From Candidatus Peribacteria bacterium (GTDB lineage: Bacteria; Patescibacteriota; Gracilibacteria; Peribacterales; Peribacteraceae), in assembly GCA_028286915.1 (NCBI GenBank), contig JAQBQQ010000019.1:1-53228 (forward strand): a DNA stretch of 53,228 nucleotides. Reading direction: 5' to 3'. A program made the position numbers and the translations under genes. This document shows, in pieces, positions 8,845 to 19,254 of the stretch. Below the pieces are notes generated by a model that saw nothing but the letters and a program-made list of their open reading frames with translations, was not told the DNA's origin and did not search any database. Positions within the stretch are counted from its first letter, which is position 1. Each line of letters starts with the position of its first letter.

Positions 8845-10575
8845 TTATTGCTCATCCACAGAACACTCAACGGCCAACCCGATGGTGCGCTCGGCAGAAG
8901 CGCCGCTGTCGGCACCTTTGGCGCCAACAATAAAGCTGTGAGAATCACCACCGGTTTTGGGAGCTTTGACTGTGAATGCGACAGCGCCTTCATTGTCGGC
9001 GGTTGCGGTAGTCATTACTACGCCATCCACCAGGCCCTGAACGGATTCACCGGGCGCAAAACCCTGGCCTTTTACTTTTACTGCTTTTTTAGGTGGTACG
9101 TACCAACTGTCAGGATCAATGAAGGCATCAAAGCCACCAAGGCCCAGAGACAATGTGGTGGAAGCTTTACTGGCATCACCGGTAAATGTGTAATCCAGAC
9201 TGCCTTTTGCATTTAACGGAATTTTGATGGCGTCCGGTGCCTCAAATGCGCCAAGGCTGTCTGCGGTAAAATCCATAATGAATGTTCCCGCACCATTGGT
9301 GAGTTTCACTTTCTCATCCGGCGCAAAACCGGTCCCGCTAAAGCCGATTTTCTGACCGGGCAACGCCCAAAAAGTGGATGGCGTAATGCCGGGTGAAAAC
9401 CCGCCGACGGAAATGGAGAATGAAACCGTGGCGCCGCTGGTCATGCCTTTCAGGCGGAAATCCTGCGCACCTTCGGCGCCGAACGGCAGCTTGATGGCAT
9501 TGTCAGCCGACACGTTGCCCTTGCCATCAGCCGTAAAACTGAAGAGCGTGGCATCGGTCGCGCTTAGTAATGTAACTTTCTCATCCGGCGCAAAGCCACT
9601 GCCAGAAATACCGATTGTCTGTCCCGGCACGCCAAAGTACGCGGACGGAACGACGCCGGGCGAAAACCCGCCGATAGAAATGGAGAATGACGCAATGGCG
9701 CCGCTGGTCATGCCTTTCAGCCGGAATTCCAGCGAATTTTCCGCACCATACGGCAGCTTTAGGGCGCTATCAGCCGAGACATTGCCCATGCCATCAGCCG
9801 TTACAGTAGAGAGTTCCGTACCGGCGGCATTTATCAGTTTTACTGTTTCACCGGGCGAAAAGCCGCTGCCCGATACGCCAATAGTCTGGCCCGGCACGCC
9901 AAAATAGGCGGACGGAACGGCGCCGGGGAAGAAGCCTCCCACAGTGACAGTGAATTCTGTTACCGAGCCGCTCATCTGGCCCGTAAGGTGGTACGTAAGA
10001 CTATTGCCTGCGGCACTTAATGGAACAGTAACGGCGCCGGCCACACTAAAACTGCCGGCCTTATCGGCATGAAGCGTGGCGATTGATTCACTGGAGCCGC
10101 CTACCGTGACAAAGATATCTTCATTCGGCGCAAAGTTGGTACCGCTCAGGCCAAGCTTCTGGCCCGGAAGCAGCCACCACTCGGACGGCGACGCGTCGGG
10201 CGAGAAACCATTGATATAAAAAGCAGTGCGCACGTCCGTACCACCGGGAATGGCAGCTATGACCGGGTAGGAACCGGCCGGCCGCTGGGGCACGGTAATC
10301 GCCGGACTGGTGAATGAGCCATCTTCCGCAACCGTGGCATTCACAGTCACGCCCTGGAGCGTAACGGGAATACTGTCGCCGGCGTGAAAGCCGGAACCGG
10401 TTACCGTTAGTCCGCTACCCGGGCTGCCCGAATACACATCCAATACAATATATTCTCCTGCGGCATATGCCATGTGAACCGCGGAGGTAGCAGCGGTGCC
10501 GACAGTCGTGCAAAAAATAATAGTCGCCATAGCCCCGGCGCGCAGCCTGGCTGGCCGCCAAACATTCTCAAACAT
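8845..10575 (-). CDS. Secreted repeat protein with about 89-aa TIG/Ig-like repeats
   Basis: Signal peptide (MFENVWRPARLRAGAMATIIFCTTVGTAATSAVHMAYAAG) and repeats of GGFSPGxxPSxYFxxPGQxIGxSGxGFAPDEKV. Confidence 0.85.
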   Translation of the reverse strand: MFENVWRPARLRAGAMATIIFCTTVGTAATSAVHMAYAAGEYIVLDVYSGSPGSGLTVTGSGFHAGDSIPVTLQGVTVNATVAEDGSFTSPAITVPQRPAGSYPVIAAIPGGTDVRTAFYINGFSPDASPSEWWLLPGQKLGLSGTNFAPNEDIFVTVGGSSESIATLHADKAGSFSVAGAVTVPLSAAGNSLTYHLTGQMSGSVTEFTVTVGGFFPGAVPSAYFGVPGQTIGVSGSGFSPGETVKLINAAGTELSTVTADGMGNVSADSALKLPYGAENSLEFRLKGMTSGAIASFSISIGGFSPGVVPSAYFGVPGQTIGISGSGFAPDEKVTLLSATDATLFSFTADGKGNVSADNAIKLPFGAEGAQDFRLKGMTSGATVSFSISVGGFSPGITPSTFWALPGQKIGFSGTGFAPDEKVKLTNGAGTFIMDFTADSLGAFEAPDAIKIPLNAKGSLDYTFTGDASKASTTLSLGLGGFDAFIDPDSWYVPPKKAVKVKGQGFAPGESVQGLVDGVVMTTATADNEGAVAFTVKAPKTGGDSHSFIVGAKGADSGASAERTIGLAVECSVDEQ

Positions 10576-10826
10576 ACAAAAGTGGGTAAATAATGAAGAG
10601 TGAATACTCACTGGGGACGCAATGTCTGTATAATCATTACCGCGATTCGTTTGCCGAACAATAAAAAGCGGTTCAGAACCGTAACTGAAACAGACAGACA
10701 GAGCATGCCGGCCCGGACCGGCCAAAAAATAAAAAATACGGCAACCGAATACCCGCTCCAGGCTTAGAACCAAGCCATATTTGCTGATTCCATACAACGT
10801 AAAAATATGCTATAATAGTTAGATTT

Positions 10827-11621
10827 ATGACAGATATCACTCTTATCCTGTTCGCCATCGTTATCGGCTTTCTGCTCGTGGTCGTTGCCATAGAGCGATC
10901 AGCTCATCAGCGGTTAAAGCGGGAAAGCGTCGATAACAACATGATGGTGGCCCTGCTGTCGCACCGTTTGCGCACGCCGCTTGGGAGTATCAAGTGGCAT
11001 GTGGAAATGCTGCTCGACAGCAACTTTGGCAAACTGCAGATTTCCCAATTGGAATTATTGAATCAGATTAACCACGGCATAGGCGACGCCATCGGCATTC
11101 TCAATGTATTTCTTGAATCGGCACGCATAGAGCGCGGTGCCATAAGCGCCAACAGCAAGTCGGTGGATTTATGGAAAGCCGTTGATACCACCGTTTCAAA
11201 CCTGGAGAAAACAATGAAAAAGAAACACACTGTTATTCGTGAATTTGATACGTCCAAGCTGACAATCGTCCAGATGGATCCGCTGCTGCTGCATATGATT
11301 CTGGAAGTGATACTGCATAACGCAATTCTGTACACGCCGGAAAACGGCACCATTACCATTGCGAGCAAGGAGCAGGCGCACAGTATTGTTCTGTCCGTAC
11401 GCGACACGGGAATCGGCATGACAGCCGACGAGCAGAAACACTTGTTCAGCAAATTCTTCCGGGCTAAAAAGGCACAGGCAATAGATACTAATGGCAACGG
11501 CCTGGGGCTGTATCTGGTAAAAGAAGTTCTGCTGCATGCCGGCGGTTCTATCCGCTGCGAATCAGAAGCAAATGCCGGAAGTTGCTTTATTATCGAATTC
11601 CCCAGCGCCGTCGAAGCATAA
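10827..11621 (+). CDS. Membrane sensor histidine kinase
   Basis: N-terminal TM, H-box LLSHRLRTPLGSIKWHVEML, HATPase motifs SVRDTGIGMTADEQKHLFSKFFRA and GNGLGLYLVKEVL. Confidence 0.92.
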   Translation: MTDITLILFAIVIGFLLVVVAIERSAHQRLKRESVDNNMMVALLSHRLRTPLGSIKWHVEMLLDSNFGKLQISQLELLNQINHGIGDAIGILNVFLESARIERGAISANSKSVDLWKAVDTTVSNLEKTMKKKHTVIREFDTSKLTIVQMDPLLLHMILEVILHNAILYTPENGTITIASKEQAHSIVLSVRDTGIGMTADEQKHLFSKFFRAKKAQAIDTNGNGLGLYLVKEVLLHAGGSIRCESEANAGSCFIIEFPSAVEA

Positions 11622-11687
11622 ACAAACCGGCTGTTACGCTAAGCGGAAATGATGCATGGCAGGCATACCGAAGTCCGGCGTACGTTT

Positions 11688-12053
11688 TCAGGCCGGTAAA
11701 TACTTTGATACCATTGCTGCCAGTCCTTCCAAATCCGTGCTGCTTTTATTGTAAAAATCCGTCGCACCCAAAGCCCGGCATTTTTCCTGATCGACCGTGC
11801 CGCCTACATTGGACAGAATGATGATGGGGAAATGACATCCTTTGTCTTTCAGCTTCTGCAACACGCCAAACCCATCCAGTTTCGGCATGAGCAGATCCAG
11901 CACCAGTATGCCCGGCTCGCCTGCCTCCACGGCAGCCAGTACAGCTTCTCCGTCGTGGTAAATTTCGACTGCGCGGTCCGGCCCGTTGAGCGTAAGGCGG
12001 TACATCTGTGTGAGGAATTCATCGTCATCAACAATAAAAATGCGGTTTGTCAT
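11688..12053 (-). CDS. Response regulator receiver protein
   Basis: IFIVDDDEFLTQMY, ILVLDLLMPKLDGFGVL, IIILSNVGG, DFYNKSS. Confidence 0.9.
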   Translation of the reverse strand: MTNRIFIVDDDEFLTQMYRLTLNGPDRAVEIYHDGEAVLAAVEAGEPGILVLDLLMPKLDGFGVLQKLKDKGCHFPIIILSNVGGTVDQEKCRALGATDFYNKSSTDLEGLAAMVSKYLPA

Positions 12054-12085
12054 AAGAAAAGAAGGAAAATAGAAATCAGAAACTA

Positions 12086-12550
12086 TTACATGTGGGTTTC
12101 TATGGAACAAATGCCTGAGGCCAGATCAAAACGTACCGAACGTCCCACGCTGCCGCCGGTTTCTTCCGCCGTCAACGTGATGCCCTGTTCATGCAGAAGC
12201 TCGCGGGCTTTGGCAATATTTTGCGCGCCGATTCCGTGTTCGGCATCGCCGAACAGCGAAAACATATGTGCGCCGCCGGCAATTTTTGCAACCAACCGGT
12301 CACGCCTGGCGCCGGTGCCGATGAGATCATGAATCAATGCGGTAATGGACGTATCCACGTAACGAAAACCGCCATCATCGGACGCGGTAGCGGGCTTGCT
12401 TGGCAAAATGGCATGAACCATGCCGCCTGTTCTGGTAACCGGATCATAAATAATCACCACAACGCACGAGCCGACGCCAACCGTCTCCAGCACTTCGGGT
12501 GCGGAAGCGATTTTTAGCTCGCCCATGGAGATGGAAACGACGTGATTCAC
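12086..12550 (-). CDS. cheD: Chemoreceptor glutamine deamidase CheD
   Basis: VGVGSCVVVIIYDPVTRTGGMVHAILPS...KIAGGAHMF...IGAQNIAKARELLHEQGI. Confidence 0.92.
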   Translation of the reverse strand: MNHVVSISMGELKIASAPEVLETVGVGSCVVVIIYDPVTRTGGMVHAILPSKPATASDDGGFRYVDTSITALIHDLIGTGARRDRLVAKIAGGAHMFSLFGDAEHGIGAQNIAKARELLHEQGITLTAEETGGSVGRSVRFDLASGICSIETHM

Positions 12551-13152
12551 GGTATGAGTTTTGTAGTGGCATCCAGAATTTTCTGCGTTGAAGACGGGTC
12601 GAACAGAAAGAAAATCTTTCCATCGGCATCCAATTCTTTAATCATAAAATTCACTTCCGATATCAGCACTTTTTCGGATGATTTGCCGATTTCAGCGAGC
12701 GCACTGGTGATAAGCGCTCCGGCCATGTCTGTCGCCGCATTGGGCACGGACTGAATGAAACTCATTTTCAAAAAATTACCGAGTGATGTAAGGCAGGAGC
12801 CGGCCAGCACATTCCCCACTTCGCGCAGGGCGGCGCGATCAATCTCTGTTAAGAGGGCATGTTCTTTACGCATCAAAAGATAGGCGATTTTTAAGGCGCT
12901 TTCACGCGGAAACATAAGCAGCATGACTCCCGGCGCATCGCCAAGAACCTGCACAAGCACGACCGACATAATGTCATCCGGCTTGCCGGTGAATACCGAA
13001 ACCGCTTCCACGCGAATGAGCTCCAGACGCGGCGTGGAAATATCCACCTTCATGTCCGTCATTTGAGAAAGCGCGTTGGCCGCATGGCCGGCGCCGATAT
13101 TCATGGCTTCCATGAGAGCATCTTTACCGAGGGGAGAAAGGGTAACTTCCAT
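12547..13152 (-). CDS. cheC: Chemotaxis protein CheC
   Basis: DALMEAMNIGAGHAANALSQMTDMKVDISTPRLELI and AALREVGNVLAGSCLTSLGNFL (two NxxG helices). Confidence 0.9.
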   Translation of the reverse strand: MEVTLSPLGKDALMEAMNIGAGHAANALSQMTDMKVDISTPRLELIRVEAVSVFTGKPDDIMSVVLVQVLGDAPGVMLLMFPRESALKIAYLLMRKEHALLTEIDRAALREVGNVLAGSCLTSLGNFLKMSFIQSVPNAATDMAGALITSALAEIGKSSEKVLISEVNFMIKELDADGKIFFLFDPSSTQKILDATTKLIP

Positions 13153-13168
13153 AAAATGGGGGAAATGG

Positions 13169-14770
13169 TTATGTAACGGGAATAGAAAAAGCATGCTGTA
13201 TGAGAGCGGGTACGTCCAGTACAAGCGCAATCTTTCCATCGCCCAGCGGCGAACAGCCGGCATACAAATTCGCGGAGCGTAACGGCGACGTAAGCGGCTT
13301 CATCATCATTTCCTGATTGCGGATAATTTCGTCAACCGCAATGCCAAACCGGCGATTGCCGTCACTCAGTACCAAAACAGACCGCGGCTCCTCGATGGCT
13401 TCTGTATCCTTATGAAGAAGCGTGGCCAGCGAACGAACCGGTAACGGCTGGCCCTCAATATCCAACACTCTCTTTCCCATCATATGCATGGTATCTGCAG
13501 AAGATAATTGCAAAAGACGATCCACATGAACGAACGGCACGCCGTAGACGCCTTCGCCTACCCGGACAAGAATGATGGGAATAATGGAAAGCTGCAACGG
13601 CAACGCCAGCTCGAACCGCTTGCCGCCCGCTTGCCGTACAAGTGATAAATGACCGCCCAGACCATCGGTTATCTGCTTCACGGCGGACAGCCCGACGCCG
13701 CGGCCGGATACCATACTCACCGTCTGGCTGCTGGAAAAGCGGGAGGAACACAGCAAATCAAGAATGGTTTCTTCGGTTATACTCTCAATTTCATCGTCGC
13801 TGAAGCCGCGATTTTTTGAAAGTTTCTTCAGCTCATTAAGCTCGATTGCCTGGCCGTCATCTTCCACGCTCACGACGACAAAACCTGTCTCGCCGCGAAC
13901 CGAAAGCGTAACCGTTCCCTGTTCCGGCTTGCCGGCTTTCAGGCGCTCGGCCGGTGTTTCAATGCCATGATCAACGGCGTTGCGAAGAAGATGCACCAGC
14001 GGAGTCACCAGATGATCCACAATTGATTTATCCAGTGAAATATCCGTCCCCTGCATGGTGAACGTGACTTCTTTGAGCTGGCTTCTGGCCGTATCGCGGA
14101 CAAGGCGCGGCAGACGGGCAAACGCCTGATCCAATGGAATAAGCCGGCTTTCATTTACCTGGATGAGCAACTCCTGCGTATTCTTTTCCAGGCGGGAGAC
14201 AAGCGGATCCAAATCCAGAACATACTGCGGCTGATCGGCCAGTGTACGGAACTGCTGACGTAACAACGAAAGCTCGCCGGCCAGATCCAGAAGAAAGTCC
14301 AGCTTGCGGGCATCCACGCGGATATGAGGGAGCATGGAAAGCTCATCGGTGACGGCCTGCTCCGCTGCCGCCGGCGCGGCTTCTTCGGTATGGCCGCCGC
14401 TTGCGAGCACATGAAGATCCGGCAGTCCTTCAATGGTTTGGGGTTCGGCATTATTTTCTTCTACGTAGACGAGTGATTGCCGGAGAGCATCAATAGAACG
14501 CAGCGCCATATCAATGGCCGATGCATCAAGCGCGATTTTTCCGTCGCGCGCCGCACTAAAAACATCTTCCAGCAAATGAAACGCATCGGTAAGACGCACA
14601 AACTGCATGGTGGCCGCGGCGCCCTTGCATGAGTGACACAGACGCATGACTTCGGCATAACGGTTACTCGTTACGCCGTCTCTTTCCATAGCCAACAGCT
14701 GTTCTTCCACGGCCGCGCAATTATCGCGGCACTCCTGGAGAAACAATGAAAGATAGGGTGAGGTATCCAT
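13169..14770 (-). CDS. cheA: Chemotaxis histidine kinase CheA (P1-P3-P4-P5, P2 apparently absent)
   Basis: P1 MRLCHSCKGAAATM, HATPase HLLRNAVDHGIETPAERLKAGKP and GRGVGLSAVKQ, C-terminal CheW-like domain. Confidence 0.95.
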   Translation of the reverse strand: MDTSPYLSLFLQECRDNCAAVEEQLLAMERDGVTSNRYAEVMRLCHSCKGAAATMQFVRLTDAFHLLEDVFSAARDGKIALDASAIDMALRSIDALRQSLVYVEENNAEPQTIEGLPDLHVLASGGHTEEAAPAAAEQAVTDELSMLPHIRVDARKLDFLLDLAGELSLLRQQFRTLADQPQYVLDLDPLVSRLEKNTQELLIQVNESRLIPLDQAFARLPRLVRDTARSQLKEVTFTMQGTDISLDKSIVDHLVTPLVHLLRNAVDHGIETPAERLKAGKPEQGTVTLSVRGETGFVVVSVEDDGQAIELNELKKLSKNRGFSDDEIESITEETILDLLCSSRFSSSQTVSMVSGRGVGLSAVKQITDGLGGHLSLVRQAGGKRFELALPLQLSIIPIILVRVGEGVYGVPFVHVDRLLQLSSADTMHMMGKRVLDIEGQPLPVRSLATLLHKDTEAIEEPRSVLVLSDGNRRFGIAVDEIIRNQEMMMKPLTSPLRSANLYAGCSPLGDGKIALVLDVPALIQHAFSIPVT

Positions 14771-14773
14771 GAA

Positions 14774-15835
14774 TTAAAAAAGAGAAACAGCGGAAGCAAC
14801 GCCGTGGGCCAGCTCATCGGGTGTCACTATACTATCAACGGTGGTCTGTCGTAACGCCGCCTGCACCATGCTGTCCACGACACAGGTCTGCGGGTCCTGA
14901 ACGATAGTCGTTCCGCCGCAGTTATGAATGGCAGCCATTCCCTCGGCGCCGTCCTCCCCCATGCCTGTTAAAAGAACGCCGACGATGGGGCCTTTATAGA
15001 CCCGGCTCGCGCTGGTCATGAGCGCGTCAATAGACGGCCGCATGCCATGGATCGGCTCGGTTTGAGACAGCCGCACGACTGGAATCTGGCGGTCATCTTC
15101 CATTTCCAGCACGACACGCATGTGAAAATTCCCGGGAGCAACCAGCGCAAGACCCGGCTTCAGACGCTCGCCATCCTGTGCCTCTTTTACTTTCATACAG
15201 CTGATACGGTCGATGCGGTCCGCCATGGTAGCCGTGAAATGTTCCGGCATGTGCTGTACGACAAGAACCGCGGCCGGCAAAGGACTGACAAGATCTGCAA
15301 AAAATTCTTCCAGAATCGGCGGCCCGCCGGTGGAGGCACCCATAAGAACCAACGGACATTCACCGGACCCCGGCCTGACAGACACAGTCTGCACTGGCTC
15401 ACGGAGAGGGCGGTTTCTTTTGAGCGCATCGCGACGGGATGAAGCCGCCGCTTTCACTTTGGCAATCATTTCTTTCTTCACTTTTTCCAAATCCAGTGAT
15501 AGCGGCCCGGATGGCTTGGTGACGCAATCAAAGGCTCCGGCATGCAGGCATTCCAGCATCATTTCCGCCTGATCCCGGCCGAATGCCGAGACCATCAGCA
15601 CAATCGGACGTGAATCACTGCCGTGCATCAAATGCCTGGTTGCCTCCAGGCCATTCAGCTTTGGCATTTCCAGATCCATGGTAATAACGTCCGGTTGCAG
15701 GCGCTTTGCCTCGGCGATTACCTGCTCTCCGTCACTCACCGAACCCACGACACGAATGTCCGGGTCCGACGATAAAATATCGCCGATAACCTTGCGCATG
15801 AGGAATGAATCATCGGCAATGAGTACGGTTATCAT
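14774..15835 (-). CDS. cheB: Protein-glutamate methylesterase CheB
   Basis: Receiver domain (ITMDLEMPKLNGLEATRHLM) plus MGASTGGPPILEEF, VVQHMPEHFT, LLTGMGEDGAEGM. Confidence 0.95.
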   Translation of the reverse strand: MITVLIADDSFLMRKVIGDILSSDPDIRVVGSVSDGEQVIAEAKRLQPDVITMDLEMPKLNGLEATRHLMHGSDSRPIVLMVSAFGRDQAEMMLECLHAGAFDCVTKPSGPLSLDLEKVKKEMIAKVKAAASSRRDALKRNRPLREPVQTVSVRPGSGECPLVLMGASTGGPPILEEFFADLVSPLPAAVLVVQHMPEHFTATMADRIDRISCMKVKEAQDGERLKPGLALVAPGNFHMRVVLEMEDDRQIPVVRLSQTEPIHGMRPSIDALMTSASRVYKGPIVGVLLTGMGEDGAEGMAAIHNCGGTTIVQDPQTCVVDSMVQAALRQTTVDSIVTPDELAHGVASAVSLF

Positions 15836-15847
15836 GGCAGAAAAAGG

Positions 15848-16207
15848 TTACACGCCCATGGCTTTCGTGACCGTATCAATCACCTGCTTCTCATCAAACG
15901 GCTTTACGATAAATGCCAAAGCGCCAAGACTCATGGCTTCCTGGATTATTTTATCCTGGCCAAGCGCGCTGATAATAATAACCTTTGCGGCTTTCAAGGC
16001 GCCGGTTTCGCGAAGCACTTCTATACCGCCTTTTTCCGGCATGACCAGATCCAGCAGCAGGAGATCAGGCTGATGCTCATGCCAGAGGCTCATGGCCTGA
16101 ACGCCCGTGCTCGCTTCAAAAAATTCAGTGCCCGGAAAAGCTTTTTCCAGCATGGTGCGGAGGATGGTCCGCATGAATTGAGAGTCGTCTGATAAAAGGA
16201 TTTTCAT
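15848..16207 (-). CDS. cheY: CheY-like response regulator
   Basis: KILLSDDSQFMRTILRTML, LLLLDLVMPEKGGIEVL, IIISALGQ, FIVKPFDEKQV. Confidence 0.9.
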   Translation of the reverse strand: MKILLSDDSQFMRTILRTMLEKAFPGTEFFEASTGVQAMSLWHEHQPDLLLLDLVMPEKGGIEVLRETGALKAAKVIIISALGQDKIIQEAMSLGALAFIVKPFDEKQVIDTVTKAMGV

Positions 16208-16224
16208 AATATGGGCAGAAAATA

Positions 16225-17070
16225 TTACGCGGCGCTACGGCTGACAAGCCTGTAGAGACGCAGGAAAGCAAAAGCGAACAGAACGTACGATGGTACGACA
16301 AAAATCAGTTCGACCTGTTCAATCATACTGGAAGGAATAGGAATCACTTTCCAGCTTTCAACAAGCAGCTCCCATAAGTGCTGGAGCGACATGAATCCAA
16401 TGGCAATAAGAAGCGGTGTCGATAATACTTTCGTCACGGCACCTACTTTGGTTCGCTGGAAAACGTAAAATGCGGCAATGCCGGCAAGCAGGAAGGCAAT
16501 AAAATGAATGATACCAAAAGCCTCCAACGCGGTTCCGCCAAAAATTTTCATATATGCCTCATCAATCTGCGCGGCAAATATAAAAACCAGCAAGGTGACG
16601 ACTGCGACAATGACGCTCCAGATAAGAATAATTTTATTGGTCACGGCGGACTGGCCTTCTTTTGACAATGTTACGAGTGACCGCGCGCCCATAATGAACG
16701 TGATCATGGCCAGATAGAAAATAATATGCCAACCCATGGCCATGCCGTCATCGGATATATGGATGATCCCGTTATTCACAAAAACAATAAAGAGCCGGCA
16801 TGCCCCCAGAAGAAGCGCCGCAACAATGAACGAGGAAAAAATAGTGCTCAATTCAGACGCACCATAACGGCCGATGACCAGTGCGAGAATAATAACGGAC
16901 GCGGCAATCATGGCCAGGTTCAGGACATCAACACCCAAAAACAGAAGATGATCCACTGACATTCCTCCTGTGTCGGCCATACCAGGCATCTCACTGGCAA
17001 ATGCAGGAATAGCGGTAAGCAATGCCGTAAGTCCCGAGAGAGAAAGAGACAGAGTACGAACGATTTTCAT
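16225..17070 (-). CDS. Polytopic membrane protein, signal peptide plus about 7 TM, in the che cluster
   Basis: Signal peptide MKIVRTLSLSLSGLTALLTAIPAFA and seven hydrophobic segments; no recognised family. Confidence 0.8.
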   Translation of the reverse strand: MKIVRTLSLSLSGLTALLTAIPAFASEMPGMADTGGMSVDHLLFLGVDVLNLAMIAASVIILALVIGRYGASELSTIFSSFIVAALLLGACRLFIVFVNNGIIHISDDGMAMGWHIIFYLAMITFIMGARSLVTLSKEGQSAVTNKIILIWSVIVAVVTLLVFIFAAQIDEAYMKIFGGTALEAFGIIHFIAFLLAGIAAFYVFQRTKVGAVTKVLSTPLLIAIGFMSLQHLWELLVESWKVIPIPSSMIEQVELIFVVPSYVLFAFAFLRLYRLVSRSAA

Positions 17071-17098
17071 AAGAGTGAAGTAAATGGGTGGATAATAA

Positions 17099-17386
17099 TT
17101 AGGACAAAATAGTCGGAAGAAGCAGGTCGGCGTGAGCTTGACGCGTCACAGCCGAGGCTTGCTTGCAAAACTCTACGCCCATGGAACCGGAAAGTGCCTT
17201 GTACTGTTCAACAATTCCTTCCAGAATAGGAATCGCATTCGCCGGCATGGCTGTCACTTTGCCTGCATCATCGATTTCCAGACCGGCAACATTGCGCGCC
17301 CTGCGAATGGCTACCGGCAAACCGAGAACGGTTGCCTGCTTGGTAATAATCTGCTCGACGAGCTCGTAATAAGGATTCGTTGCCAT
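17099..17386 (-). CDS. Hypothetical 95-aa protein in the che cluster
   Basis: ORF MATNPYYELVEQIITKQATVLGLPVAIRRARNVAGLEIDD..., between the MCP and 7TM genes on the same strand. Confidence 0.75.
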   Translation of the reverse strand: MATNPYYELVEQIITKQATVLGLPVAIRRARNVAGLEIDDAGKVTAMPANAIPILEGIVEQYKALSGSMGVEFCKQASAVTRQAHADLLLPTILS

Positions 17387-17407
17387 AAGAAGGAAGAGAA
17401 AAAAGTA

Positions 17408-18652
17408 TTACGCCGCGTGCGACGCAAAAGAAGGTGAGAAATGATCCGTGTTTTTCTGCGGTACATCTGCAGAACGCGTTGCCGCCTGCATTTCGCGCTG
17501 CATTTCATGCGCCGTGCCATGCAAGGAACCCGTAAGCTGCTGCAGCTGCTCCGCCAGCGCTTTTAATTGCTGGGACGCAGCGGATATCTGTTGGTTGGCG
17601 GCGCTCTGTTGCTGCACCGCGGCTGCAACCTGCTGTGAAGCGGATGCATTTTGTCCGGCCACGTGCGCAATGCCATCCATGGTCTTGGCAATGTCGGATG
17701 TAGAGGTATTCTGCTGCTGTACGGCAGAAGAAAGCTCCTGCATATTGTCGGATAAGCGGGAAATACTGGCTGCAATATCCTGCAGGTAGCCGAGTGTCTG
17801 CTTGATGGTTTCGGTACCGCGGCTCAAAATATCGCCGCCTGCCTCCACGGCGGAAGACGCATCTTCCATAAGACCGGACATGCCTTTCACAATACCTTTT
17901 ATATCCTGGGCGGCCTTGGACGATTCTTCCGACAACTTGCGCACTTCATCCGCTACCACGGCAAAACCGCGGCCTGCTTCACCCGCGCGAGCCGCTTCAA
18001 TAGCAGCATTCAGCGCCAGCAAATTCGTCTGGCCGGCAATGGCGTTAATCGTCGATACGATTTCGTTAATCTGCATCGAACTCGAAGAAAGCTGTTTTAC
18101 GATTCCGACAGTATTGGAGAAGACGGCGTGAATGGTAGTAAGATCGTTATTGGATTTCTCGGCACCTTCACCCGCCTTCTGCGTAAGCTGCGATGTTTGC
18201 GTGGCGAGTGACGCAGCCTGCTGGGTGGCCGAGGACATTTGCGTCACAGCCGAGGACATTTTTAAGAGCATGTCAGAAATTTCCGCTGATTGCTTGCTCT
18301 GCTGGGTAGCACCGGCTGCCAGTTGCTGCGAAACTGCGGCATTCTGCTCGGCGGCAGATGATGCCTGTTCGGTGGATAACGTCATAAGGCTGGCCGTCTT
18401 GCTCAGCTGATCGCAGGCATCTTTAATGGGACGTAAAACGGAGGCCGGAATAGTACGCGCGAGCAGCGCTCCTGTAGCAACGGTCATAATGCTCACAATA
18501 ACCGCAATGGTAAGCAGAATTGTCACCTGCGAACCATGCATCTGGGATGCCGCGTACACAATAGTCGCCACCATAGTGCTTGCCAGCAAACCGAGTGCCA
18601 GAAAGAGCTGATGGGCAATGGACTGCCTGTGGAAATAGGTATTTTTCATCAT
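17408..18652 (-). CDS. Methyl-accepting chemotaxis protein with minimal extracytoplasmic region
   Basis: Two closely spaced TMs, MCP hairpin [38 protein letters not shown]. Start at [11 protein letters not shown]. Confidence 0.93.
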   Translation of the reverse strand: MMKNTYFHRQSIAHQLFLALGLLASTMVATIVYAASQMHGSQVTILLTIAVIVSIMTVATGALLARTIPASVLRPIKDACDQLSKTASLMTLSTEQASSAAEQNAAVSQQLAAGATQQSKQSAEISDMLLKMSSAVTQMSSATQQAASLATQTSQLTQKAGEGAEKSNNDLTTIHAVFSNTVGIVKQLSSSSMQINEIVSTINAIAGQTNLLALNAAIEAARAGEAGRGFAVVADEVRKLSEESSKAAQDIKGIVKGMSGLMEDASSAVEAGGDILSRGTETIKQTLGYLQDIAASISRLSDNMQELSSAVQQQNTSTSDIAKTMDGIAHVAGQNASASQQVAAAVQQQSAANQQISAASQQLKALAEQLQQLTGSLHGTAHEMQREMQAATRSADVPQKNTDHFSPSFASHAA

Positions 18653-18653
18653 A

Positions 18654-19157
18654 CTATGATCGGGAAATAGCGGTAAGAGGAGCGAGCATATTCTGCAGGG
18701 AGAGTATAAGAAGAAGCACTGGCACCGTCTTTGCGTCATCCGTTCCGTTACTCATAACGGCACTGTCAATGTACCCGGCCGGAACACAACTGTCCGCCAG
18801 CTCCGGCATTGCCTTGGCGTCATCGGCGGCAATATGCCGTACGCCGGTTACGCTTTCTACCAGGAATCCGAAAAGCTCTTTTCCTTTTTCCACCACAATA
18901 ATGTCCTGTTTTTTTTCGGCCGTATCAGCGGTACCAAGAAATGCCGCCAGATCAATAACGGTCAAAATCCTTCCGCGCAAATTCATAATGCCTCGTACAT
19001 AGAGCGGAACACCGGGAACAAGCGTCACGTCTGACATGCGGATAATTTCACGCGCATCGGTAAGGTGAAACGCGAACTCTTCGTTGGCCGCCCGGAATAC
19101 AAGGAGCTGTATCTCCTTTTGCGAAGCCGTAGCAGACAGTGTGCTATTTGCAGTCAT
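18654..19157 (-). CDS. cheW: Chemotaxis coupling protein CheW
   Basis: [55 protein letters not shown]. Confidence 0.92.
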   Translation of the reverse strand: MTANSTLSATASQKEIQLLVFRAANEEFAFHLTDAREIIRMSDVTLVPGVPLYVRGIMNLRGRILTVIDLAAFLGTADTAEKKQDIIVVEKGKELFGFLVESVTGVRHIAADDAKAMPELADSCVPAGYIDSAVMSNGTDDAKTVPVLLLILSLQNMLAPLTAISRS

Positions 19158-19254
19158 CGGTATGAATGTGTGTGTTAACTGCTTTAGTATAGCAGAAAAT
19201 GCGTTTTAAGCCAAGATACCCGGGAAAACCGTGCCTGCTCCGGGCTGAACCCTC

